A program made the translations under genes and the position numbers. From positions 1,240,001 to 1,304,000 of the forward strand of contig CBDBHH010000005.1 in assembly GCA_965205535.1 (NCBI GenBank): a stretch of DNA of 64,000 nt. Reading direction: 5' to 3'. Shown one piece after another: positions 27,668 to 36,105 of the stretch. Within the stretch, counting starts at the first letter, position 1. The number at the start of each line of letters is the position of its first letter. The DNA comes from UBA8079 sp965205535. Lineage in GTDB: Bacteria > Pseudomonadota > Alphaproteobacteria > UBA6615. Under the pieces are notes generated by a model that saw only the letters and a list, made by a program, of their open reading frames with translations, did not search any database and had not been told where the DNA came from.

Positions 27668-28072
27668 ATGAGTGAACAGGTTAGTTCCGCAGAATTGTTG
27701 AAGTTGACAGCCGATATAGTCGCGGCACATGTGTCAAATAACAAGCTGCCGGCAAATGATCTGCCCCAGTTGATCGCCCAGGTGCATGCCAGCCTCAGTG
27801 ACACCGGCGGTTCGGCGAACGCACAGCAGCGCCCATCACCCGCTGTCCCGGTCAAAAAGTCGGTGACGGCGGACTTTATTGTCTGTCTCGAGGACGGCAA
27901 GAAACTGAAGATGTTGAAGCGGCATCTCAAGACGTCATACGACATGACCCCGGAACAATATCGAGAACGCTGGGGCCTGGCGGCCGATTACCCCATGGTT
28001 GCACCGAACTACGCCAAAAAGCGCAGTCAGCTGGCTAAAAAGATAGGTCTTGGGAAACGTGGCAAGAAATAG
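27668..28072 (+). CDS. MucR/Ros family transcriptional regulator
   Basis: A 134 aa regulator of the MucR/Ros group, starting MSEQVSSAELLKLTADIVAAHVSNN, with the zinc-finger region CLEDGKKLKMLKRHL and the invariant ADYPMVAPNYAKKRS. In Ros the zinc ligands are Cys-Cys-His-His. Here the second Cys is Asp and the last His is replaced (LKTSYDMTPEQYRERW), as in Ros-type proteins that fold with a changed or no metal site. MucR proteins are H-NS-like repressors of exopolysaccharide, motility and virulence genes. The 105-bp upstream gap is AT-rich, as expected for autoregulation. It precedes the Fur gene by 98 bp. Confidence 0.93.
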   Translation: MSEQVSSAELLKLTADIVAAHVSNNKLPANDLPQLIAQVHASLSDTGGSANAQQRPSPAVPVKKSVTADFIVCLEDGKKLKMLKRHLKTSYDMTPEQYRERWGLAADYPMVAPNYAKKRSQLAKKIGLGKRGKK

Positions 28073-28170
28073 CCTCGGCGTTCCGGGGGTATGTTCGCGG
28101 TGACTCAATATTTCGCCTATATTGCGCAGGTGAAGGTTTCCAAGCCAGATAGCTGGTCGACGGGGCGGGA

Positions 28171-28620
28171 GTGGACGTGAGTACGAACAAGTCGTCAAGG
28201 ATCGAACAGCTGTGCACGGACCGTGGTCTCAAGCTGACCGAACAGCGCCGGACGATCGCGCGAGTACTATCGGAGGCAGAGGATCACCCCGACGTGGACC
28301 AGGTATACCGACGGGCCACCCGGCTCGATTCGCGAATCTCAATTGCCACGGTCTACCGGACGGTACGCCTGTTCGAGGAAGCCAACATTCTGGAGAAACA
28401 CGACTTCGGTGATGGCCGGGCGCGTTATGAAGAAGTGCAGGACGATCATCACGATCATCTGATTGATGTGAAGACAGGCAAGGTCATCGAATTTTTTAAC
28501 GAAGAAATCGAAGCGCTGAAGAGCAAAATCGCGCGTGACCATGGGTATGAGCTCATTGATCATCGCCTGGAACTGTTCGCAATGCCGATTCAATCTGCCG
28601 GCGACGACGGTACCGATTGA
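28171..28620 (+). CDS. Fur/Mur family metal-dependent regulator
   Basis: A 149 aa protein with the N-terminal winged helix (GLKLTEQRRTIARVL and ISIATVYRTVRLFEEANIL) and the C-terminal dimer domain (YEEVQDDHHDHLIDVKTG then KVIEFFNEEIEALK). The structural CxxC zinc site of enterobacterial Fur is absent, which is usual in alphaproteobacterial Fur/Mur, where the protein often senses manganese. Which metal it responds to cannot be told from the sequence. The start is GTG; a second GTG two codons on is possible. Together with Irr near 59.4 kb it gives the cell two Fur-family metal regulators. Confidence 0.92.
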   Translation: MDVSTNKSSRIEQLCTDRGLKLTEQRRTIARVLSEAEDHPDVDQVYRRATRLDSRISIATVYRTVRLFEEANILEKHDFGDGRARYEEVQDDHHDHLIDVKTGKVIEFFNEEIEALKSKIARDHGYELIDHRLELFAMPIQSAGDDGTD

Positions 28621-28654
28621 CGGACCGGCGCGAACCCATGCCGGCGCAACCCCT

Positions 28655-29524
28655 ATGAGCGACCTCCCTAATGGTGACGGCGATGCACCCGGTGGCGCGG
28701 CGCGCCTTGAATTGGCCCTGGCCGCACTCGGATCCGGCTCGCTTGTGGCGCGCCTGGCCCGTGACGAAGATGACATCACGGCCGCCCAGGCGCTGAGATA
28801 TCGGGTTTTCTACGACGAAATGAAGGCGAAACCGGATGCGGAGATGGCGCGTGTTCGGCGAGACATCGACCCGTTTGATGGTGCGTGCGAACACTTGCTG
28901 GTGTGTGACACGGACCTTGGACCGGGTACCGAATCGATTATTGCGACCTACCGTTTGTTGCGCGGCGAGAATGCGCGAAAACTCGGTCGCTTCTACTCTG
29001 CGGGTGAATATGACATCGCGCCGCTGATGAACTATTCCGGCGAAGCGCTAGAGCTTGGCCGATCGTGCGTTGATCAGAATTATCGCGGTCGACCCACCAT
29101 GCAATTGCTCTGGGCGGCGATTGCCCAGTTTGTTTTTCATCACGACATTTCCGTGATGTTCGGCTGTGCCAGCCTGCATGGCGTTGATCCTGAAAGTCTC
29201 GCTTTGCCGCTCAGCTATCTTCACCACTTCCATCTGGCGCCCGAGGATATGCGCCCGGTTGCATTGCCGGATCTGCATGTCGACATGGATTTCATGCCGG
29301 CAGAAGAGATCGACAAGAAGGCGGCGCTGACCGCTTTGCCGCCGCTGCTGAAGGGTTATCTCCGGCTCGGAGGTTTCGTGGGTGACGGGGCCGTGGTGGA
29401 CCATCAATTCAACACCACTGACGTCTGTATCGTGGTTAAAACCGATCTCGTCACCGAGAAATACTATCGGCACTACGGACGCGATCGCGCGCCGGAGGAC
29501 GGCGATAAGGGGGGCGCTTCGTGA
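28655..29524 (+). CDS. olsB: L-ornithine N-acyltransferase-like GNAT protein (OlsB family)
   Basis: A 289 aa protein of the OlsB/hemolysin-like GNAT family. Family sequences include LRYRVFYDEMKAKP, ALELGRSCVDQNYRGRP and GCASLHGVDPE. OlsB makes lyso-ornithine lipid by joining a 3-hydroxyacyl group to the ornithine alpha-amine. The following gene is a PlsC-like acyltransferase overlapping by four bases, the olsB-olsA arrangement. The ATG MSDLPNGDG was chosen because upstream in-frame codons lie inside the fur gene. The identification is good, but OlsB itself has close paralogues with other acceptors. Confidence 0.85.
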   Translation: MSDLPNGDGDAPGGAARLELALAALGSGSLVARLARDEDDITAAQALRYRVFYDEMKAKPDAEMARVRRDIDPFDGACEHLLVCDTDLGPGTESIIATYRLLRGENARKLGRFYSAGEYDIAPLMNYSGEALELGRSCVDQNYRGRPTMQLLWAAIAQFVFHHDISVMFGCASLHGVDPESLALPLSYLHHFHLAPEDMRPVALPDLHVDMDFMPAEEIDKKAALTALPPLLKGYLRLGGFVGDGAVVDHQFNTTDVCIVVKTDLVTEKYYRHYGRDRAPEDGDKGGAS

Positions 29525-30477
29525 GCGAGACAACCGTTCACAATGCCCGCATCACGGCGGTGGCAAGGGCTTCTGTGTATGCAGCGTTTACGTTGGCACT
29601 GATCCCGGTGCAGGCGATCGCATTGCTGTTGCGCCTTCCGTTGTCACGGCGAATCCCGCTTTGGTATCACCGGATCTGCTGTCGGCTTCTGGGCATCCGG
29701 CTTGAGGTTTTCGGGCGTCGGTCGCGGATACGCCCGACCCTGTTTGTCGCCAATCACACCTCCTATCTCGATATCCCGATATACGGGGCGCTGATCCCCG
29801 GTTCTTTCGTGGCCAAGTCGGAGGTGGCCGGGTGGCCGCTGTTCGGGATTCTGGCCAAACTGCAGCGGTCGGTTTTTGTCGACCGTCGGGTCCGCACATC
29901 GCACCTGCAGGCGACGGCGCTCGGGCAACGGCTCGAAGCCGGTGACAGCATGATTCTGTTTCCCGAGGGCACCAGTGACGATGGCAATCACATCTTGCCT
30001 TTCAAGAGCGCACTTCTGTCCGTGGCCGAGTTTCGCGCGAAGGGTGAGCCGCTTACGGTGCAGCCGGTATCGCTGACCTATTCGCGCGTCGACGGCCTAC
30101 CCATCGGCCGCCATTTGCGCCCGTTCTATGCCTGGTACGGGGATATGGACCTGCTTGGTCATGCCGCCGAGCTTGTCGGGCTCGGACGACTAACGGTCAC
30201 AGTCTCGTTTCACCCGCCCGTGACGATCGACCAGTTCGGGTCACGCAAGGCGCTGGCCCAGCATTGTTACACGCAGATCGTGGGCAGCCATTCGGATGCC
30301 TTGTCCGGCCGGATCCAGCCGAAGGTCGGCACGTCGGGCAAGTGGGACTGGATCAGATGGCGCCTTCGCCCGCGGCTAAATGACCTGAAGGGCTTGCGGC
30401 GCGCCAACAAAGGCTTCGCCAGCCCGCGCGCAAAGCGTGATTCGGCGCGGGTTGACTCGAAGTCAGCTAAGGCTTAG
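29521..30477 (+). CDS. 1-acyl-sn-glycerol-3-phosphate acyltransferase family protein (OlsA/PlsC-like)
   Basis: A 318 aa membrane-associated acyltransferase. An N-terminal hydrophobic helix (about 20-40) is followed by the catalytic NHTSYLD (HxxxxD), SFVAKSEVAGWPLFG and the acceptor-binding LFPEGTSDDG. It starts at GTG, overlapping the end of the OlsB-like gene by four bases, so coupling is likely. In this context it probably adds the second acyl chain to lyso-ornithine lipid (OlsA), although a role in phosphatidic acid synthesis is possible. The C-terminal 60 residues are Arg/Lys-rich. Confidence 0.85.
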   Translation: MSETTVHNARITAVARASVYAAFTLALIPVQAIALLLRLPLSRRIPLWYHRICCRLLGIRLEVFGRRSRIRPTLFVANHTSYLDIPIYGALIPGSFVAKSEVAGWPLFGILAKLQRSVFVDRRVRTSHLQATALGQRLEAGDSMILFPEGTSDDGNHILPFKSALLSVAEFRAKGEPLTVQPVSLTYSRVDGLPIGRHLRPFYAWYGDMDLLGHAAELVGLGRLTVTVSFHPPVTIDQFGSRKALAQHCYTQIVGSHSDALSGRIQPKVGTSGKWDWIRWRLRPRLNDLKGLRRANKGFASPRAKRDSARVDSKSAKA

Positions 30478-30575
30478 GTGTGAGATTGTTGAGAAATAAC
30501 AACGCGTTGGCGGTTGATTTGAAGCCCTGCAGGTATTCTGAAGCCGCATTCGCATCGCAAATGGCGTAAGGGCCC

Positions 30576-31970
30576 TTGGCCAAGAAACTCTTTATCAAAA
30601 CCTACGGTTGCCAGATGAACGTCTACGATTCCGCGCGTATGGCGGAAATCCTGGCGCCACTTGGCTATGCTCCCGGGGACGACCCCGAGGATGCGGATAT
30701 GGTGATTCTCAATACCTGCCACATCCGCGAGAAGGCGAGCGAGAAGGTCTATTCGGAACTGGGGCGCCTGCGAAAAGCCAAGGACCGTCGCGCCGAAGAG
30801 GGCGCGCCCATGGTGATCGCCGTCGCCGGCTGCGTGGCACAGGCCGAGGGCGAGGAAATGCTGCGCCGGGCACCCTATGTAGATATCGTCCTGGGACCGC
30901 AGACCTATCACCGCCTGCCCGAGATGGTTGCGCGTGCACATCGAGCCGGGACCGACACAGAGCGGGGCGTGCTCGACACGGAATTTCCGGCGGACAGCAA
31001 GTTCGATCATCTACCCGACCGGCAGCACGCGAATGGCGTTTCCGCCTTCCTTTCGATTCAGGAAGGTTGCGACAAGTTCTGCACCTTCTGTGTGGTGCCC
31101 TATACCCGCGGCGCGGAGTTTTCCCGGCCGGTCGCCCAGATCCTCGACGAGGCGCAGCAACTGGTGGGTAGCGGGGTTCGTGAACTCACGCTGCTCGGTC
31201 AGAACGTGAACGCCTATCACGGGCTGGACGAGGGCGGCCATGAGGTCGGGTTGGGTGCGCTGGTCGAGTGGCTCGCGGCCCACGAAGACCTGGCGCGCAT
31301 TCGGTACACCACCAGCCATCCGCGTGATGTCGATGATGCACTGATTGCCGCGCATGGCGATGTCGAAGCGCTGATGCCGTTTCTCCACCTGCCGGTGCAG
31401 TCGGGCAGCGACCAAATTCTCGAGGCGATGAATCGCGGCCATGACGTGGCGCAGTATCTGGATATTGTTGCGCGTTTGCGCGCCGCCCGACCGGACCTGG
31501 CCCTGAGTTGTGATTTCATCGTCGGTTTTCCCGGCGAAACCGATGCGGATTTCGAAGCCACACTGGATCTCGTGCGCAATGTCGGTTTCTCCATGGCCTA
31601 TTCGTTCAAGTACAGCTCCCGACCGGGGACGCCGGCGGCGGGGATGCCGCGGCAGGTTCCGGAAGACGTGAAGGACGAACGCCTGGCGCGCCTTCAGGCC
31701 CTGCTCGAGGAACAGCAGCTGGCGTTCAATGAGAAGACCGTGGGCCGCACATTGGAGATATTGTTTGAGCGCCCGGGTCGCCACCCGGGCCAGCTGGTCG
31801 GGCGCAGCCCGTATAATCAGGCTGTGCATGTTGCGACGTCCGAATATCAGATTGGTGACATTGCGAAGGTTGCCATCGACTCGTGCAAGCCGCACAGTCT
31901 TGAGGGGCACGTTGTTGGCCCTGGTTCCGCGCGATCGCGCGAAGATTCCGAGGAGAGGTTGAGCGCTTGA
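30576..31970 (+). CDS. miaB: tRNA-2-methylthio-N6-dimethylallyladenosine synthase MiaB
   Basis: A 464 aa radical SAM methylthiotransferase. The N-terminal MTTase domain has three cluster cysteines in TYGCQMN, LNTCHIREKA and VAGCVAQAEG. The radical SAM motif is GCDKFCTFCVVPYTRG. The C-terminal TRAM domain ends about 440 (SPYNQAVHV). It modifies i6A37 to ms2i6A37 in tRNA. It starts at TTG because a stop lies just upstream in frame and no ATG precedes the conserved KLFIKTYGCQ. It overlaps phoH by four bases. Confidence 0.96.
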   Translation: MAKKLFIKTYGCQMNVYDSARMAEILAPLGYAPGDDPEDADMVILNTCHIREKASEKVYSELGRLRKAKDRRAEEGAPMVIAVAGCVAQAEGEEMLRRAPYVDIVLGPQTYHRLPEMVARAHRAGTDTERGVLDTEFPADSKFDHLPDRQHANGVSAFLSIQEGCDKFCTFCVVPYTRGAEFSRPVAQILDEAQQLVGSGVRELTLLGQNVNAYHGLDEGGHEVGLGALVEWLAAHEDLARIRYTTSHPRDVDDALIAAHGDVEALMPFLHLPVQSGSDQILEAMNRGHDVAQYLDIVARLRAARPDLALSCDFIVGFPGETDADFEATLDLVRNVGFSMAYSFKYSSRPGTPAAGMPRQVPEDVKDERLARLQALLEEQQLAFNEKTVGRTLEILFERPGRHPGQLVGRSPYNQAVHVATSEYQIGDIAKVAIDSCKPHSLEGHVVGPGSARSREDSEERLSA

Positions 31971-32974
31971 CATCGACTGACACGGCTGCCGGGCAACCGG
32001 TGCAGATCCAGTTCGACGACAATACGCTTCTCCCGGCTTTGTTCGGGCATCACGATGAGCACTTGCTGCAGATCGAGCAGCTGCTCGACGTGACACTGCG
32101 TTATCGTGGCAACCAGCTGGAAATCCAGGGGCCGGAAATTTCGCGCGGAATTGCAGACCGGGCGATCGAGGATCTCTATGGACGCCTGAAGGGTGGGCAT
32201 GAGGTCGCGCCGGCCGATGTACAGGCGGCTGTCCGCATGGCCTCTGCCGGAGATCAGGATGATCGCCAGATCGCCATCCGGACGCGCAAACGTACGATCA
32301 CCCCGCGCTCGCCGATGCAGGCGCGATACCTTGAGGCTTTGGGCGAAGCCGACCTGACATTCGGGCTCGGCCCGGCGGGCACCGGCAAGACATATCTGGC
32401 CGTGGCGATGGCGGTGACCGAACTGATTCAGGGCAAGGTGGATCGATTGATCCTCTCCCGTCCGGCCGTTGAGGCCGGCGAGCGCCTCGGATTCTTGCCG
32501 GGTGATTTACAGGAGAAGATCGACCCCTATCTGCGTCCCTTGTACGACGCGTTGTATGACATGCTGCCCGGCGATCAGGTCGCAAAGCGCCTGAGCGGTG
32601 GTGAAATCGAGGTCGCGCCGCTGGCCTTCATGCGGGGGCGCACATTGTCGCGTGCCTTCATTATCCTGGATGAAGCGCAGAATACGTCTGCCATGCAGAT
32701 GAAGATGTTTCTGACTCGTCTTGGCGAGGGTTCGCGCATGGCCGTTACGGGCGATATGAGCCAGATCGATTTGCCGAGCGGTACCCGGTCCGGACTGGCC
32801 GACGCGCTGGATGTTCTTAGCGGTGTGGACGGGGTGCGGACTGTCCGCTTCGGAGAATCCGATGTTGTGCGCCACACGATGGTGACCCGGATTGTGACCG
32901 CCTATAACGCCCGCGACAGGTCGAAGAGCGCCGGCGATGGAGACGACGCCGGCGGCACGGATCGCAATCGATGA
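31967..32974 (+). CDS. PhoH family ATPase (PhoL-like)
   Basis: A 335 aa P-loop protein. Walker A is GPAGTGKTYLAVAMA and Walker B is AFIILDEAQNT; SRPAVEAGERLGFLPGDLQ and MFLTRLGEGSRMAVTGD are family signatures. The TTG start overlaps the miaB stop; the only nearby ATG alternatives would cut into the N-terminal domain. The miaB-phoH-ybeY-corC-lnt order is widely conserved and links the protein to ribosome and RNA metabolism. Its exact activity is unsettled; RNA helicase/nuclease-associated roles have been suggested for relatives. Confidence 0.93.
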   Translation: MTSTDTAAGQPVQIQFDDNTLLPALFGHHDEHLLQIEQLLDVTLRYRGNQLEIQGPEISRGIADRAIEDLYGRLKGGHEVAPADVQAAVRMASAGDQDDRQIAIRTRKRTITPRSPMQARYLEALGEADLTFGLGPAGTGKTYLAVAMAVTELIQGKVDRLILSRPAVEAGERLGFLPGDLQEKIDPYLRPLYDALYDMLPGDQVAKRLSGGEIEVAPLAFMRGRTLSRAFIILDEAQNTSAMQMKMFLTRLGEGSRMAVTGDMSQIDLPSGTRSGLADALDVLSGVDGVRTVRFGESDVVRHTMVTRIVTAYNARDRSKSAGDGDDAGGTDRNR

Positions 32975-33489
32975 CCGACACAGGCAGCGGCGAGATCGTC
33001 GTGATTGTGGATGTTGTGAACCCGGACTGGGGGGCGACGAACCTGGACCCTGACCAGATTGTGCCGACCGCGGTGCGCGCAGCACTGACCGGTGTCGATG
33101 CGCCGATTGCTGCCGACGTCGAACTGGGCGTGCGGCTTACCGATGATGCGGAGATTCGATCCCTGAACCGGGAGTGGCGCGATCGCGATGCGGCAACCAA
33201 CGTGTTGTCATTCGCGCTGGATGATACTGGCGTGGAAAACGGCCCGGAGAATGGCGTGGTTATGCTCGGCGATATTGTGGTTGCCTACGAGACCTGCGCC
33301 AGCGAGGCGCAGGACCAGCACAAACCACTGGCCGATCATCTGAGCCATCTGGTCGTCCATGGCACGCTCCATCTGCTGGGCTTTGACCATGAGGCCGATG
33401 AAGATGCCGAGGTCATGGAGGCGCTTGAGCGCGACGTGCTGGCACGGATCGGGGTGCCCGACCCCTATCGCGACAGCGAAGCTGTTTGA
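32971..33489 (+). CDS. ybeY: Endoribonuclease YbeY
   Basis: A 172 aa metal-dependent RNase with the zinc-binding signature HGTLHLLGFDH near residue 130 and the conserved Arg segment SLNREWRDRDAATNVLSF. It takes part in 16S rRNA 3' maturation and ribosome quality control. Its ATG overlaps the phoH stop by four bases (ATGA), so translation is coupled. It is followed by corC after nine bases. The N-terminal IVVIVDVVNPDW is slightly long but normal for alphaproteobacteria. Confidence 0.95.
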   Translation: MTDTGSGEIVVIVDVVNPDWGATNLDPDQIVPTAVRAALTGVDAPIAADVELGVRLTDDAEIRSLNREWRDRDAATNVLSFALDDTGVENGPENGVVMLGDIVVAYETCASEAQDQHKPLADHLSHLVVHGTLHLLGFDHEADEDAEVMEALERDVLARIGVPDPYRDSEAV

Positions 33490-33498
33490 GGGGATGGA

Positions 33499-34419
33499 AT
33501 GACCGACCTTTCGCGCAACGACAAGCCAACCAGCGAGACCGGGACATCGGGCCTTGGGCAGCTGGGAAACTGGCTACGCAGCCTGTTCGGTGGGCGGAAC
33601 GGCGAGAACTCCGTGCGCGAAACGATCGGCGAGCTGATCGAGGAAACAAGTGACGCGACGACGCCGATCAATCCCGATGAACGCACGCTTATCGCCAACA
33701 TCCTCAAGCTCCACGACCTGACGGCCGAGGATGTGATGGTGCCGCGCGCCGAGATCGTTGCGACGGACCAGGAGGTCGAACTCGAGGCCCTTGCGGATTT
33801 GATGTCGCAGGAAGCGCATTCGAGGATTCCGCTCTATCAGGAGCATCTCGACAAGGTGGTCGGGTTTGTCCATATCAAGGATGTGCTCTCGACCATGCGC
33901 AGCAGCCCCCGTTTGGCGGTTCGCGAACTGACACGCGAGATCCTCTTTGCCGCCCCCTCGATTCGGGTGCTCGATCTGCTTCTGGAGATGCGCGCTCAAC
34001 GAACCCATATGGCTATCGTTGTCGATGAATTCGGCGGCGTCGACGGGCTGGTGACGATCGAGGATCTGGTCGAGGAAATTGTCGGCGAGATCGAGGATGA
34101 GCATGACGAGGATGGCCCGCTGATCACGCGCAATCCGGACGGCTCTATCCTGGCCGATGCGCGTGCCGAGATCGAAGAGCTGGAAGATATGATCGGCGCG
34201 TTTGTGACTGATGACGAGCGTGAGGAGAATGATTCCCTGGGCGGCGTGGTGTTTTCGCTCGTTGACCGGGTGCCACGGCGTAGTGAGGTTGTCACCCACT
34301 CTTCGGGCATCGAGTTTGTGGTGGTTGATGCCGACGCGCGGCGAATCAAGCGATTGCGGGTCCGCGACCTGCGCCCGAACGATCCGGTCGAGCCCGCCTA
34401 TGTTGACGATTGTCGCTGA
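33499..34419 (+). CDS. CBS-domain protein, CorC/TlyC family
   Basis: A 306 aa cytoplasmic protein. Two CBS domains (about 75-195) contain VMVPRAEIVATD and IVVDEFGGVDGLVTIEDLVEEI. A CorC_HlyC domain (about 215-300) starts ILADARAEIEELEDMIG. No membrane domain is present, so it is the short CorC form rather than the HlyC/CNNM membrane form. It is linked to magnesium/cobalt efflux in enterobacteria; here the phoH-ybeY-corC-lnt order suggests envelope function (inferred). It overlaps lnt by 20 bases. Confidence 0.92.
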   Translation: MTDLSRNDKPTSETGTSGLGQLGNWLRSLFGGRNGENSVRETIGELIEETSDATTPINPDERTLIANILKLHDLTAEDVMVPRAEIVATDQEVELEALADLMSQEAHSRIPLYQEHLDKVVGFVHIKDVLSTMRSSPRLAVRELTREILFAAPSIRVLDLLLEMRAQRTHMAIVVDEFGGVDGLVTIEDLVEEIVGEIEDEHDEDGPLITRNPDGSILADARAEIEELEDMIGAFVTDDEREENDSLGGVVFSLVDRVPRRSEVVTHSSGIEFVVVDADARRIKRLRVRDLRPNDPVEPAYVDDCR

Positions 34420-35971
34420 ACGCCTGAGCGGGTTGAGCGGCTGGCGCCGCGTCCTGATATCCCTGTTGCTCGGTGCGATCTCAGCACTGGCGTTGCCCCC
34501 CTTTCACATCGTGCCGGTGCTGGTGCCGGCATTTGTCGGCCTGCTCTGGATTCTCGAGGGTGCAGACGGTACCCCCAAGCCGATCCGCCGTGGTTTCTGG
34601 ATCGGATTCTGGTTCGGCTTCGGACATTTCATCGTTGGCCTGCATTGGATCGCCGAACCGTTGCTCGTGGACCCGGCCCGCACGGGCTGGCTGGTCCCGT
34701 TTGCCCTCCCGGGGCTCGCGGCCGGGTTGGCGGTGTTTCCTGCCCTGGTCTGCGGCGCATTCCTGGCCCTGCCACTTCGTGGCGCACCGGTCGCGCGCGT
34801 CGTGGCGCTGGCCGCGCTCTGGATGACGGCCGAGTTCATCCGCGGCATCGTCTTCACGGGCTTCCCGTGGAACCTGATGGGATATGTCTGGGCCGGGACG
34901 CCGCCGATGATGCAGATCACGGCGGTGGTCGGCGTTCTGGGTCTGAGCGGATTGACCGTTCTTGCCGCCGGAATGCCGGCGATACTCGCTGCGGATGGTC
35001 ACGCCGCCGCGCGCCGATGGGGCTTGGCCCTTGCGATCACGATTATATTGCCGCTGGGGCTGTGGGCCGGCGGGCAGGCCCGGCTTGCCAGTGCCGGCGA
35101 CAGCGCGCTGGTGCCCGATGTGCTTCTGCGAATCGTTCAGGCGAACATCGCCCAGCGGGACAAATGGAATCCGAATTTGCGCGCCGCCCATCTGGAACGT
35201 CATCTGGCGCTCAGCCGGACAGCTGCGCAAAACCCGCCCACCCATGTGATCTGGCCGGAAACTGCCGTGCCGTTCTTGCTGGCGAACAACGTGTTGGCCC
35301 GTGTTCGGACTGCCACCGCCGTGCCACCGGGCGGCGCTCTGATCACCGGGTCGGTGCGCCGGGCCTTCCATAATGAGACCCAGCAACTGCGCAACGCGTT
35401 GCTGGTGATCGATGCCGCAGCAGATGTGCAGCGGGTCTACGACAAATCACATCTCGTGCCGTTTGGTGAGTATGTGCCGCTGCGTGGTTTGCTGCCGATC
35501 GACAAGATTGTTCCCGGACAGAGCGATTTCGTCGCCGGGGCAGGTCGGCGGCTGCTCGAAATACCGGGACTGCCTGCGGTGAGCCCGCTGATTTGCTACG
35601 AGGCGATTTTCTCGGGCCGGGTGACACCGCATGGTGCGCGACCGGGTGTGCTTTTGAACCTGACCAACGATGCCTGGTTCGGCACCTTTGCCGGGCCGCA
35701 GCAGCATTTTGCGATCGCGTCGACGCGCGCGGTCGAGGAAGGGCTGCCATTGGTGCGTGCGGCGAATACGGGGATATCGGCGGTTGTTGATCCCTATGGG
35801 CGGGTGATCGCCAGGCTTGGCATTGGCGAGCAGGGCGTGCTCGACAGTGGCCTGCCGGTGGCATTGTCGCCGACACCCTTTGCGCGCTGGGGAGAGCTGA
35901 TTCCCATGATCATGGCGGCGTTGTTTCTAGTGCTCGCATTGATCCTGGCGCGCCGCCGCAAATCCCCTTGA
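34400..35971 (+). CDS. lnt: Apolipoprotein N-acyltransferase
   Basis: A 523 aa inner-membrane enzyme that adds the third acyl chain to lipoproteins. The N-terminal half has about six or seven hydrophobic segments. The periplasmic nitrilase-like domain has the catalytic triad: Glu in VIWPETAVPF, Lys in DKSHLVPFGEYVPL and Cys in SPLICYEAIFSG. A last membrane helix ends the protein (MIMAALFLVLALILA then a basic tail). The ATG inside the end of corC was chosen, since upstream in-frame codons are only a shadow of corC. In some alphaproteobacteria a short regulator gene follows lnt; it is absent here. Confidence 0.95.
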   Translation: MLTIVAERLSGLSGWRRVLISLLLGAISALALPPFHIVPVLVPAFVGLLWILEGADGTPKPIRRGFWIGFWFGFGHFIVGLHWIAEPLLVDPARTGWLVPFALPGLAAGLAVFPALVCGAFLALPLRGAPVARVVALAALWMTAEFIRGIVFTGFPWNLMGYVWAGTPPMMQITAVVGVLGLSGLTVLAAGMPAILAADGHAAARRWGLALAITIILPLGLWAGGQARLASAGDSALVPDVLLRIVQANIAQRDKWNPNLRAAHLERHLALSRTAAQNPPTHVIWPETAVPFLLANNVLARVRTATAVPPGGALITGSVRRAFHNETQQLRNALLVIDAAADVQRVYDKSHLVPFGEYVPLRGLLPIDKIVPGQSDFVAGAGRRLLEIPGLPAVSPLICYEAIFSGRVTPHGARPGVLLNLTNDAWFGTFAGPQQHFAIASTRAVEEGLPLVRAANTGISAVVDPYGRVIARLGIGEQGVLDSGLPVALSPTPFARWGELIPMIMAALFLVLALILARRRKSP

Positions 35972-35982
35972 CGGGCCGGGGG

Positions 35983-36022
35983 GGCTTCCTGCACAACCGG
36001 GTCGCTTGGCCGCAGGGGAGGC
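35983..36022 (+). other. Stem-loop in the lnt-metK spacer
   Basis: GGCTTCCTGC can pair with GCAGGGGAGGCC across a 19-base loop, giving about ten base pairs with G-U pairs and one bulge. It is 12 bp after the lnt stop and 84 bp before the metK start. There is no T-run, so it is not a standard terminator. It may be the 3' end of the lnt transcript or part of a metK leader. It does not match a SAM riboswitch class I know. Confidence 0.3.
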
Positions 36023-36105
36023 CGGGCGATCATATGTAGATTGACCTCATCACGGTGCGGGATGCCCGTCGCCGCCAACAATCCGATCGCAGGGAGACCG
36101 ACCCC

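Noticed and set aside
28535..28654. Extended N-terminus of the OlsB-like protein
   Set aside because: The 40 extra codons lie inside the fur gene in another frame and are not family-like.
35980..36105. SAM/SAH riboswitch before metK
   Set aside because: Pieces resembling its conserved core (GGCTTCCTG and CACAAC) are present but in the wrong order and without the segment that covers the ribosome binding site.
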